A stretch of DNA of 41,540 nucleotides from a virus. The position numbers and the translations under genes are program-made. The stretch spans positions 1 to 41,540 of IMG/VR virus record IMGVR_UViG_3300048838_001126; one strand, 5' to 3'. The notes beneath the pieces are model-generated. The model saw only the letters and a list, made by a program, of their open reading frames with translations. It was not told where the DNA came from and did not search any database. Shown here piece after piece: positions 31,842-37,960 of the stretch. Each line of letters begins with the position of its first letter. The stretch's first letter is position 1.

Positions 31842-32474
31842 TCAGGGCAAAATCATCACAACGCGCCAGATGTGACGGATCTCTGAGGCCTTCAGCTCGA
31901 TGGGATCGTAGGAGGGATTGAGCGGCTGCAGCAGGTAGCGGTCCGGTGAGAGCATGGCCACCTTCTTGATGAAGCTGCGTCCGTTCGTGTCCTGCACGAA
32001 GTGCACCGCCTTGTTCTTGAATCCAACCGTGGGGCTGACAATCACTCGCGACCCATTCGGGTAGCCCGGCTCCATGCTGTCGCCCCGGATCTCGAGCGCA
32101 AAGGCATTCGGATCATTAACGGGGATCGGCACGCTGCCGAGCATTCCGACACCGACCGGTGTGTCGCCGTCCAGGAAAATCGGGGCATCGGTCCCGCCGG
32201 CGGAAACACCGCTGAGCACCGGAATCTCCTTCGCCGCCAAATACTCCGCCCGCTCGTCCGTCAAGTACCAGCCATCAATGATGTCTGAGAGCGGGACGTC
32301 CAGGTATTCGGCGACAGAGAGCGGAAAATCCCAGGGTGGTGAGTACTTGCCGGAAAGCCACCGGCTCACCTGATCCCGGGAAGTGCCGTAGTGCCCGGCA
32401 AGGTCGGTAATGGACCGTCCCCGTGCCTTCAGAAGAGCTTTTACGTGGTCGCCCCGCAGGTTTTTATCGCCCAT
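31842..32474 (-). CDS. LexA/CI-like repressor with S24 self-cleavage domain
   Basis: 210 residues. HTH at about 20-45 (SITDLAGHYGTSRDQVSRWL). Cleavage site Ala92-Gly93 (VSAGGTD). Catalytic Ser 133 (RGDSMEPGYPNGS) and Lys 170 (SFIKKV). The family dimerises on operators, maintains lysogeny and cleaves itself with RecA after DNA damage, so the prophage is probably SOS-inducible. It is transcribed from the promoter at 32506-32534, divergently from the Cro-like gene. Confidence 0.95.
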   Translation of the reverse strand: MGDKNLRGDHVKALLKARGRSITDLAGHYGTSRDQVSRWLSGKYSPPWDFPLSVAEYLDVPLSDIIDGWYLTDERAEYLAAKEIPVLSGVSAGGTDAPIFLDGDTPVGVGMLGSVPIPVNDPNAFALEIRGDSMEPGYPNGSRVIVSPTVGFKNKAVHFVQDTNGRSFIKKVAMLSPDRYLLQPLNPSYDPIELKASEIRHIWRVVMILP

Positions 32475-32505
32475 TGGCCCGCACCTTCAAATCATTTACG
32501 TCACG

Positions 32506-32534
32506 AATTTAGCGTCACGTGTAGAAAAAGTCAA
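32506..32534 (-). promoter_or_regulatory. Repressor promoter (leftward)
   Basis: Minus strand: TTGACT (32534-32529), 17 bases, TAAATT (32511-32506), 32 bases before the repressor ATG. The spacer contains the operator-like sequence ACGTGTAGAA read from the plus strand (32517-32526). Confidence 0.8.
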
Positions 32535-32596
32535 GAGAAAGTGGACATTTGCATCACAATGCGCAGGACACGACATTTTCATCTTGACGTGTAGAA
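32517..32596. promoter_or_regulatory. Paired operator-like repeats in the genetic switch
   Basis: ACGTGTAGAA occurs at 32517-32526 and 32587-32596, 70 bases apart, once overlapping each promoter. Around the first copy TCACG is repeated (32501-32505 and 32515-32519). Around the second, GACG and CGTC form an imperfect dyad (32586-32602). These are the best candidates for repressor and Cro binding sites. Confidence 0.6.
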
Positions 32597-32612
32597 TTCG
32601 TCGCGTTACATT
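32584..32612 (+). promoter_or_regulatory. Rightward early promoter (PR-like)
   Basis: TTGACG (32584-32589), 17 bases, TACATT (32607-32612), 29 bases before the Cro-like ATG. It faces away from the repressor promoter and drives the early operon. Confidence 0.8.
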
Positions 32613-32640
32613 CGTGGGTGAACGAGAGGGAAACCACGAC

Positions 32641-32910
32641 ATGAAAACCTTTGGCGCAACGCTTCGGGAACTGCGCGGCGGCCGGTCTCAAGACGAGGTC
32701 GCCCGCAAGGCGGGCATCACTAAAGAGACCTACGGGCGCATTGAGCGCGGCGAAGTTTCGAACCTGCGAACAGCCACACTGGTGGGAATCATCCGCGCCC
32801 TGGGCGTCTGGCCCGACCAGGAAGGACTCGACGGGCGCACCGCGACAGTGATCGGCATGCTCGACGCAATCAGCAACGAAGTTCCCCAGGCGCAGGAGCC
32901 GGCCGCATGA
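32641..32910 (+). CDS. Cro-like HTH regulator
   Basis: 89 residues from ATG 32641. FGATLRELRGGRSQDEVARK, AGITKETYGRIERGEVSNLR is an XRE-type helix-turn-helix. It is the first rightward early gene, opposite the repressor, and is thus the presumed Cro. AGAGGGAA upstream is the ribosome-binding site. The last 20 residues are flexible. The stop overlaps the next start. Confidence 0.88.
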   Translation: MKTFGATLRELRGGRSQDEVARKAGITKETYGRIERGEVSNLRTATLVGIIRALGVWPDQEGLDGRTATVIGMLDAISNEVPQAQEPAA

Positions 32911-33512
32911 CCATGGACGGGGCATGGGTTGAGAACGACGGCCTGGCCGTGCGCCACACGGCGAAGGATGCCAATCCGGAGAACCCCTGGAGCGTGCGCT
33001 TTCTCCCGGGCGATCTGAGCCTGATCGTGGGCTGGGAGACGTTCCGGGTTGCCGGGCAGACACATGCGATGGGATTCACCTTCGACTCCGCCGGGGATGC
33101 GCGGGCGTTCTTCCGCACGTGCCTGGAGAAGATGGCGGATGGGCCCGACGGGGAAGTGAAACCAATCCGCGTCACGGACGCGGTGGCTGACGCGCTGGTG
33201 GCGTTCCTCAATTCCCTGGTCGAGATCGATCAGTACGCGGTGCATGAGTTGATTTCCTGCCGGGTGCCCTGCAACCGGCAGATGGCGGAGCACCCGAGCG
33301 TGCAGGTGGCGGCGGCGGGCGATGAGGTTTTTGTGCCGCCGGGCCAGTTCCGCGTCGGGATGCTCGGCGTGCTCAACGGTTTCATGGGCGCGGCGGTTGG
33401 CGTGATTTGTGCCGACTTCGACGCACGCGGCCGCCTGGTCGGTTTTCGGCGGACGCTTGCGCACGAGGTGCACACCGTGCCGCTGGATGACGAAGACGGG
33501 AGCGCGTCATGA
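32907..33512 (+). CDS. Early hypothetical protein
   Basis: 201 residues, ATGA-coupled to the Cro-like gene. Contains NPWSVRFLPGDLSLIVGWET, FTFDSAGDARAFFRTCLEKM and HELISCRVPCNRQMAEHPSV. The C-terminal part (GMLGVLNGFMGAAVGVICAD) resembles a small alpha/beta domain. No family recognised. Position suggests a takeover or regulatory function. Confidence 0.7.
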   Translation: MTMDGAWVENDGLAVRHTAKDANPENPWSVRFLPGDLSLIVGWETFRVAGQTHAMGFTFDSAGDARAFFRTCLEKMADGPDGEVKPIRVTDAVADALVAFLNSLVEIDQYAVHELISCRVPCNRQMAEHPSVQVAAAGDEVFVPPGQFRVGMLGVLNGFMGAAVGVICADFDARGRLVGFRRTLAHEVHTVPLDDEDGSAS

Positions 33513-33802
33513 GCCTGAAGAGCCCCAAATTCGGCGCCGTGGCTGTGGGCGATGTGGTGCGGGTGGTCGCCTGGCTGCCGGAGAACAGCGCGGCGGGCGC
33601 ATTCACCCGGCACCGGGCGACGGTGACGCGGGTGACGGCGCGGGAGTTCGAGGTCTCGGCTCCGGCCGGGGTGCGGTTCACGAAAACCTACGGCCTGCAG
33701 GTGGGCGCCGATCTGAGCGGCAAAAAGACGTTTCACGAAGTGACGGAAAACCTCGGTCCGCAGCGCGGCGCTGCCGACGGCGGGCCGAAGGAGGCAGCAT
33801 GA
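33509..33802 (+). CDS. Early small beta-rich protein
   Basis: 97 residues, overlapping its neighbour by ATGA. AVGDVVRVVAWLPENSAA and HRATVTRVTAREFEVSAPAG look like a small SH3/Tudor-like barrel. No family recognised. The C-terminal 20 residues are Gly/Ala-rich and probably disordered. Confidence 0.65.
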   Translation: MSLKSPKFGAVAVGDVVRVVAWLPENSAAGAFTRHRATVTRVTAREFEVSAPAGVRFTKTYGLQVGADLSGKKTFHEVTENLGPQRGAADGGPKEAA

Positions 33803-33975
33803 ACGGCGACCTGGTGACGGTGGCGCTGGTGGCGTTCTGCCTCGGGGCGGTGATCGGGTCGGTGGGGACGGTGCTGGTCGCCGTCGGCTCGATCGACCGG
33901 CACCTGATGGCGCTGGAAGGGGAGCGGAGGAACGCTGCCGGGCAGGCGCCCGGCGCTCCCAGGGGGGCGGCGTGA
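33799..33975 (+). CDS. Small single-span membrane protein
   Basis: 58 residues from ATG 33799, with AAGGAGG upstream. LVTVALVAFCLGAVIGSVGT and VLVAVG form one long membrane helix; the tail IDRHLMALEGERRNAAGQ is charged. Possibly a small membrane effector in the early operon. Function unknown. Confidence 0.65.
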   Translation: MNGDLVTVALVAFCLGAVIGSVGTVLVAVGSIDRHLMALEGERRNAAGQAPGAPRGAA

Positions 33976-34532
33976 GCGTGACACGGCGGATCAACACGAC
34001 GTTCCTCTCCGAGGCGGAGGTCCGGGCGTTGCTGCGGCTGAAACAGGATTTGAAACAGGGAACACGGGAGAGAGCGATGGAAATCGATCCGATGCTGCGC
34101 GAGACGTTTGCGGAAGTAAAGCAGGCGCGGGACGCGAAGGCACAGGCGGGCGCGAATTGGGACCCGTTGGCTCTGGGGCGGCAGCAGTGCGGCAGCCGCT
34201 TTATGCATCGGCGCCGGGAGTTCGAGGCGGCGATGGCGGCGGCGGAGCGGCGTTTGGGCGGCCTGGCGCCGGACGAATTGACCGTCTGCTACGACCCGAT
34301 CACGGGCATCTGCACTGCCTCGCTGGGCGAGGAGCAGATTTACCAGACGCCGATCAATTTGCGCCTGCCGCTGGCGGCGCCGGACTCGGCGGAGGAGGCG
34401 GGGCGCCTGGTGGGGCAGCTGGCGCAGCAGATTCTCGCGCAGCGCGGGCAGATCCACCGCCTGCAGGCGCAACTGGCCAAAAGCAGAGTGCTGGTGCGCG
34501 AGGTGTTCAAGTTCGCCGGCGAGGGGGCCTGA
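33972..34532 (+). CDS. Early helical hypothetical protein
   Basis: 186 residues from GTG 33972, GTGA-coupled to the previous gene. SEAEVRALLRLKQDLKQGTR and a coiled-coil C-terminus (AQQILAQRGQIHRLQAQLAK). The middle includes ELTVCYDPITGICTASLGEE. No family recognised. Confidence 0.65.
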   Translation: MSVTRRINTTFLSEAEVRALLRLKQDLKQGTRERAMEIDPMLRETFAEVKQARDAKAQAGANWDPLALGRQQCGSRFMHRRREFEAAMAAAERRLGGLAPDELTVCYDPITGICTASLGEEQIYQTPINLRLPLAAPDSAEEAGRLVGQLAQQILAQRGQIHRLQAQLAKSRVLVREVFKFAGEGA

Positions 34533-34536
34533 GCAG

Positions 34537-34809
34537 ATGCCGCGCGCATTCCTTTCCCGCGCCCATGAGGGAACGCCCGTCGCGCCGGTGGCGGCGAAAC
34601 GCTGGCTGAGTTTTCAGGAGTTGTGCGCCTACCTGGACTGCGGGCGCACGGTGGCAAAGGAATTCATCCGGGACAATCGGCTGCACGCGGCGCCGAGGAT
34701 CCTGGGGCGGCGCAACCTGCTGTTCGACCGCGAGGAAATCGACCGCGTGCTCGAGGCACGTTTGCATCTGCCGGGCGAGCTGCGCCTGGTGGCGGGGGAG
34801 AGCCGATGA
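34537..34809 (+). CDS. AlpA/excisionase-like DNA-binding protein
   Basis: 90 residues. LSFQELCAYLDCGRTVAKEF, then GRRNLLFDREEIDRVL, is the winged-helix MerR/AlpA/Xis pattern (helix-turn-helix, then a wing, then an E-I-D-R helix). Candidate excisionase or early activator; it lies far from the integrase but in the lytic operon, where Xis would be made on induction. The stop overlaps the next start. Confidence 0.75.
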   Translation: MPRAFLSRAHEGTPVAPVAAKRWLSFQELCAYLDCGRTVAKEFIRDNRLHAAPRILGRRNLLFDREEIDRVLEARLHLPGELRLVAGESR

Positions 34810-35264
34810 ACACCCCGATGCAGATCGAGCCGTCGCGCCATGACGGGCCGCTGGATGTGCTGCCGGGTGAGGAGCGGCTGCTCCCGGACTGGAAACAGAA
34901 GTGGCAGCAGAAATGCGCGGAGATCGAAGGGAAGCGTCCGGTGCGTGGTGACGGGCCGGAGGCGCGGCCGGCGGGCATGGGGTCCGCCGGACCGGACTTG
35001 CGGGGGACTGGATCCCGCGACACCGCACCGGGGGGCGCGGCGCAATCCGCAGTTGACGGATCGCGCCGGCCGGACGGCACCCGGAGCGCGCACTGTCGGC
35101 CTGGCGCCCCCCACGGCGGGCCGATGCCGTCCGCCATTGGCGGACACCCCGGAGACCCGGCAATCCCCACGGAGCCCCCCTGCTCCGCGCCGGGTCTCCA
35201 CTCCCACTCATTTCAACTGACGCAGGAACCGCTCCCTTTCGCGGGGGCACGGAGACCGGCATGA
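34806..35264 (+). CDS. Hypothetical ORF whose 3' half overlaps a structured RNA candidate
   Basis: 152 residues from ATG 34806 (GGGGGAG upstream). The first 55 codons look protein-like (LDVLPGEERLLPDWKQKWQQ, then KCAEIEGK). The rest is Gly/Pro/Arg/Ala-rich with low complexity and coincides with a run of perfect inverted repeats (34981-35199). Its stop overlaps the next ATG (ATGA), which argues that the frame may still be translated to the end. Either a short protein followed by an RNA element, or a dual-use sequence. No family recognised. Confidence 0.5.
   Translation: MNTPMQIEPSRHDGPLDVLPGEERLLPDWKQKWQQKCAEIEGKRPVRGDGPEARPAGMGSAGPDLRGTGSRDTAPGGAAQSAVDGSRRPDGTRSAHCRPGAPHGGPMPSAIGGHPGDPAIPTEPPCSAPGLHSHSFQLTQEPLPFAGARRPA
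34981..35199 (+). ncRNA. Candidate multi-helix structured RNA (three-way junction)
   Basis: Helices read by eye: GGTCC/GGACC (34981-34993); GCGGG/CCCGC (35000-35018); closing helix GGGGGGCGC (35030-35038) with GCGCCCCCC (35104-35112). The closing helix encloses hairpin A: GGCGC (35039-35043)/GCGCC (35063-35067) plus ATCCG (35045-35049)/CGGAT (35057-35061). It also encloses hairpin B: GGCCG.GAC (35068-35075)/GTCGGCC (35095-35101). Then GTCCGCCA/TGGCGGAC (35129-35145). Last, GGAGACCCGGC (35151-35161)/GCCGGGTCTCC (35189-35199) enclosing GGAG/CTCC. The helices nest without conflict. No T tract follows. I know no matching family. Confidence 0.6.
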
Positions 35265-35625
35265 GCGAAATCATCGGCAATGTGACGCTGGTGACCCTGC
35301 GCGGCGGCGCCGCGGTGGAGAGGTGAACAACGAGCTGCGGCGGGTGATCGAGAACATCCTCGACCCGAACACGCCGGCGAAAAAGAAGCGGAGCGTGACG
35401 CTGAAAATCGTGTTCATCCCGGACGAAAGCCGGGAGCAGAACCGCGTGGAGATTTCCTGCACGAGCGTTCTGGCGGCGGCGCGGGAGAGCGCGACCACCG
35501 TCTGGCTGCAGGAGGACGTGCAGGGGAACATCCACGCCAACGAATCGAACTACCGCCAGCCGAACCTCGGCTTCGAGGGCGAGGCGGAAAACGTGGCGCC
35601 GATGCGCCAGGGAGAAAGCGGATGA
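35261..35625 (+). pseudogene. Phage 'replication terminator'-type protein, split by a -1 shift
   Basis: ATG 35261, with GGAGA upstream, opens MSEIIGNVTLVTLRGGAAVER and stops at TGA 35324-35326. The -1 frame continues from GTG 35323: VNNELRRVIENILDPNT, KKKRSVTLKIVFIPDESREQ, to a stop at 35625. From memory, a family in Firmicutes phages has L.GGA..E..N.EL..V..NI.DPNT in one frame, so here one base appears missing or a ribosome must shift. It could instead be two coupled ORFs, the second of 100 residues. The 35323 GTG has no well-spaced ribosome-binding site. It overlaps the next gene by ATGA. The function of the family is not established. Confidence 0.6.
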
Positions 35626-36323
35626 TTGACTCGACCTTCATTGACCGGATCACGGAGCTGGCGCAGGAGCAGGTGCTGGAGATCAATGGCCTGAGCTACT
35701 CGCCGCAGACGCTGCACCTGATCGCGCACCCGGAGCCGAAACCGCTGCAGTTTTCCTCGCTGGGCGGCCTCGTCGACCTGGCGCGGGGAGAGTTCGACGG
35801 CGAGGAGGATGAGCTGCTGGCGCACATCGTGGACCCGTTCACGGTGCAGCTGCTCGGCAAATTGCTGCCGGACACGATGCAGCGCCGGGTCTTCGCCGTC
35901 GCCAAAGCGCCGGCAATCTCGTTCATGTTCGGTTCCTATTTCGAGGCGGAGCCCTTCCTGATCGGCCTGAAAACCCAGTTTGTGCAGACCGAGAAAACGG
36001 CGCTGATCACGCGGCTGGTGGGCAACCTGACGGACGCCAAAGAAGTGAACCAGCTGGACGACGGCTTCAGCCAGAAGGTGGTCGTGAAGGCCGGGATTGA
36101 CACCGCCGACAAAAAGGTGGTGCCGAACCCGATCAAGCTGCAGCCCTTCCGCACCTTCCGCGAGGTGGAGCAGCCGGAGAGCGATTTCCTGCTGCGCCTG
36201 CGCCAGGGCGGCGAGGTGGCGCTGTTCGAGGCGGACGGCGGCGCCTGGCGGCTGGCCGCGATGGCGAGCCTGCTCATCTGGCTGAAGGAGCATCTGCCGC
36301 AAACGGTGACGGTGCTCAGCTGA
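35622..36323 (+). CDS. Conserved phage protein of the 'DGFSQ/EVEQPES' type
   Basis: 233 residues. The stretches QTEKTALITRLVGNLTD, LDDGFSQKVVVKAGI, NPIKLQPFRTFREVEQPESD and ALFEADGGAWRLAA match, from memory, a protein family found next to the 35261-type gene in Firmicutes phages. The function there is unknown; position near recombination and replication genes suggests DNA metabolism. It is complete in length and ATGA-coupled. Confidence 0.75.
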   Translation: MIDSTFIDRITELAQEQVLEINGLSYSPQTLHLIAHPEPKPLQFSSLGGLVDLARGEFDGEEDELLAHIVDPFTVQLLGKLLPDTMQRRVFAVAKAPAISFMFGSYFEAEPFLIGLKTQFVQTEKTALITRLVGNLTDAKEVNQLDDGFSQKVVVKAGIDTADKKVVPNPIKLQPFRTFREVEQPESDFLLRLRQGGEVALFEADGGAWRLAAMASLLIWLKEHLPQTVTVLS

Positions 36324-36338
36324 CATTCCCTACCACAA

Positions 36339-36472
36339 CGGGAGCCGCGTGAGCCGGGCATGTGGCCCTTCGGCAAGGCCGGTGGCGAAAGCCATCCCAG
36401 CATGACCCGGAGCCTCCCGCGCCGCCGTCGGTAGCACGTGGACAGCGAGCAGTGCGACGGAGCAACGGCGCG
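36339..36472 (+). ncRNA. Candidate structured leader RNA
   Basis: In the 175-base gap: CGGGAG (36339-36344)/CTCCCG (36414-36419); CCGGGCATG (36354-36362)/CATG-A-CCCGG (36401-36410); inside, GGCC/GGCC (36364-36380) and GGTGGC-GAAA-GCCATC (36381-36396, GNRA loop). A second domain follows: CGCGCCG (36418-36424)/CGGCGCG (36466-36472) with CCGTCG (36425-36430)/CGACGG (36455-36460). It ends 26 bases before the ATG at 36499, so it may act as a 5' leader. The two domains share two bases, which could allow switching. Confidence 0.6.
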
Positions 36473-36498
36473 GGGGGATTTACCGAGGAGACGCGGAA

Positions 36499-36744
36499 AT
36501 GGCAATTGAACTTGGCATGACGGTGCGGGACCGCATCACGGGTTTTACGGGCGTGGTCACGGGCTACGTTCGCTACATCAGCGGCTGCAACCAGGCGCTG
36601 GTGGTGCCGAAGGTGAAAGAGGACGGCTCCCTGATCGATCCGGCCTGGTACGACGAGCAGCGCCTGGAGGACACGGGCAAGGGGATCATGGAGCTGGACA
36701 ACGGCGCGCATCCCGGCCCGGACAAGCCGGCGCCGAAACGCTGA
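36499..36744 (+). CDS. Small conserved phage protein
   Basis: 81 residues with a GAGGAG site. MAIELGMTVRDRITGFTGVV, TGYVRYISGCNQALVVPKVK, DPAWYDEQRLEDTG is a small beta-barrel-like protein of a kind I recall from many phages (pattern TGF.G...... YL.GC.Q..V.P). Function unknown. It stands alone between two candidate RNA elements, unlike the tightly overlapped genes elsewhere. Confidence 0.75.
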   Translation: MAIELGMTVRDRITGFTGVVTGYVRYISGCNQALVVPKVKEDGSLIDPAWYDEQRLEDTGKGIMELDNGAHPGPDKPAPKR

Positions 36745-36760
36745 TTTTTCCTCACCCCGC

Positions 36761-36799
36761 GGGGGCGGCAGGACGGCGACCCGGTCACCCCCCTTTTTT
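36761..36799 (+). terminator. Probable intrinsic terminator
   Basis: GGGGG (36761-36765) and CCCCC (36788-36792) flank a GC-rich interior, followed by C and T6 (36794-36799). It would end the transcript of the gene at 36499 and insulate the RNA candidate downstream. Confidence 0.6.
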
Positions 36800-36812
36800 C
36801 GATCTTTTGAGT

Positions 36813-36945
36813 TGTGCTCTCGCGAGGGGGACAAAACCTCCTGGTGACGGACTAAATGAGCCGGAAGCCTCCCCGGTTGGCTGATCACCGCCGGGAAAAG
36901 GTTGGAGCCCGGTGATGGACACGGGCCGCGCAGAGCACAGTTTTT
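36813..36945 (+). ncRNA. Candidate small RNA closed by a 12-bp helix, T5 tail
   Basis: TGTGCTCT-CGCG (36813-36824) pairs with CGCG-C-AGAGCACA (36927-36939), 12 bp with one bulge, followed by G and T5 (36941-36945), a terminator-like 3' end. Inside: AGGGGG/CCTCCT (36825-36842, loop ACAAAA); GGTGA (36843-36847)/TCACC (36885-36889) with an inner CCGG/CCGG hairpin whose loop holds GCCTCC; and CCGGG (36891-36895)/CCCGG (36908-36912), or alternatively GCCCG/CGGGC (36907-36926). A terminator at 36761-36799 lies upstream. I see no clear promoter, so it may be processed. Confidence 0.65.
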
Positions 36946-36960
36946 CCACGGGAGGGCGCG

Positions 36961-37203
36961 ATGGACGAGCCACGGGTGATTGTGCTGACGCGGGTGCGCC
37001 GGCGCTACCGGGCGGCGGCGTTTGCCGACCTGGCGGACGCGGCAAAGCTGGTGAATCCAGTGGTGATGGGGGCGGCGCAGCCGACGGTGAAGCGGGCGCT
37101 TCAGAGCCTCGCCTTCACGATCGGGCAGCACGAGGAGCGCGGGGAGTTCGACCCGGCGCCGTCGAAAAATGACTCCGCCGCGGCGGCACCGGAGGGAGAG
37201 TGA
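36961..37203 (+). CDS. Small basic hypothetical protein
   Basis: 80 residues with GGGAGGG before the ATG. EPRVIVLTRVRRRYRAAAFA, then VKRALQSLAFTIGQHEERGE. Mostly helical and basic with an acidic tail. No family recognised. The ribosome-binding site is complementary to the CCTCC loop of the RNA candidate just upstream. Confidence 0.65.
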   Translation: MDEPRVIVLTRVRRRYRAAAFADLADAAKLVNPVVMGAAQPTVKRALQSLAFTIGQHEERGEFDPAPSKNDSAAAAPEGE

Positions 37204-37466
37204 CGATGCTGGGATTCTGGGAGATTTACCTGGCGGTGTTCATTGGCACGGGGTCGGCGGTGCTGGTGCTGCTGGGGGTCTGGTGGGTGTTCTGCCTGGC
37301 GGTGGGCCGACCGGTGCGGCACGGCTCGCGCGAAAGCCGGGAGACATTCGACGCGGCGGGGCTGGAGGAGGTTTCGCAGCTGCGCGTGGAGTACCGCCTG
37401 CAGGAGCGCTCGACGCCGGGGGCGGAAATGAGCGGCAGCGATGACGAGCTGGGGAGCGGGCGATGA
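37200..37466 (+). CDS. Small membrane protein
   Basis: 88 residues from GTG 37200 (GTGA overlap), or 86 from ATG 37206. WEIYLAVFIGTGSAVLVLLG and VWWVFCLAVG form one membrane helix; the remainder is soluble and polar (EEVSQLRVEYRLQERSTPG). Function unknown. Confidence 0.65.
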   Translation: MTMLGFWEIYLAVFIGTGSAVLVLLGVWWVFCLAVGRPVRHGSRESRETFDAAGLEEVSQLRVEYRLQERSTPGAEMSGSDDELGSGR

Positions 37467-37960
37467 AGGAATCGGGAACTGAGACGTCGGCGCCGCGGCC
37501 GCCGAGCCTGAGCGACGTGGAGCGGGAAGGATTGCGGGAGCTGGCGACGGTGGTGCAGAAGGAGGCGCGGGCGCACGACCTCGCTGAACTGCTGACCCGG
37601 CTGGAGCGGCTGGCGGACGAACGGGACGCGCTGGAGCGGATGCAGACGGCGGGCATGGAGCCGATATTGGACCGCCTGCAGTACGAGAAGGGGGCGCTGA
37701 ACATCTGGCTGCGCCACCCGGTGGTGCAGTTCCTGGTGCTGCAGATGACCTCGATGTTTGCCGCCGAGAAGGTGGAGAACTACCTGGAATCGACGCTGAC
37801 CTGGAACGGCGTCGGCTACCTGGTGCTGATCCGCAAATTGCCGGAGGGCAAGACGCCGGCGCAGCTTGCCGCCGAGGCGCGGGAAGAGGCGGACGCCCTG
37901 CGTGTCGAAAACCAGCGGCTGCGCCTGGAAGCGCTGCCCAAACCGGAGATGCGAACGTGA
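37463..37960 (+). CDS. Hypothetical coiled-coil protein
   Basis: 165 residues, ATGA-coupled on both sides. Helical N-terminal half (GLRELATVVQKEARAHDLAE, then LLTRLERLADERDALERMQT), a central NIWLRHPVVQFLVLQMTSMF, and a charged helical end. No family recognised. Confidence 0.65.
   Translation: MKESGTETSAPRPPSLSDVEREGLRELATVVQKEARAHDLAELLTRLERLADERDALERMQTAGMEPILDRLQYEKGALNIWLRHPVVQFLVLQMTSMFAAEKVENYLESTLTWNGVGYLVLIRKLPEGKTPAQLAAEAREEADALRVENQRLRLEALPKPEMRT

Noticed and set aside
36400-36425. Molybdenum-cofactor riboswitch, suggested by the GCCTCCCG sequence
   Set aside because: Only the short motif is shared. The flanking helices and order differ from what I know of that family, and no related pathway gene lies downstream.
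34981-36945. Retron or diversity-generating retroelement RNA
   Set aside because: No reverse-transcriptase-like protein is encoded anywhere in the genome, and no template/variable repeat pair was seen.
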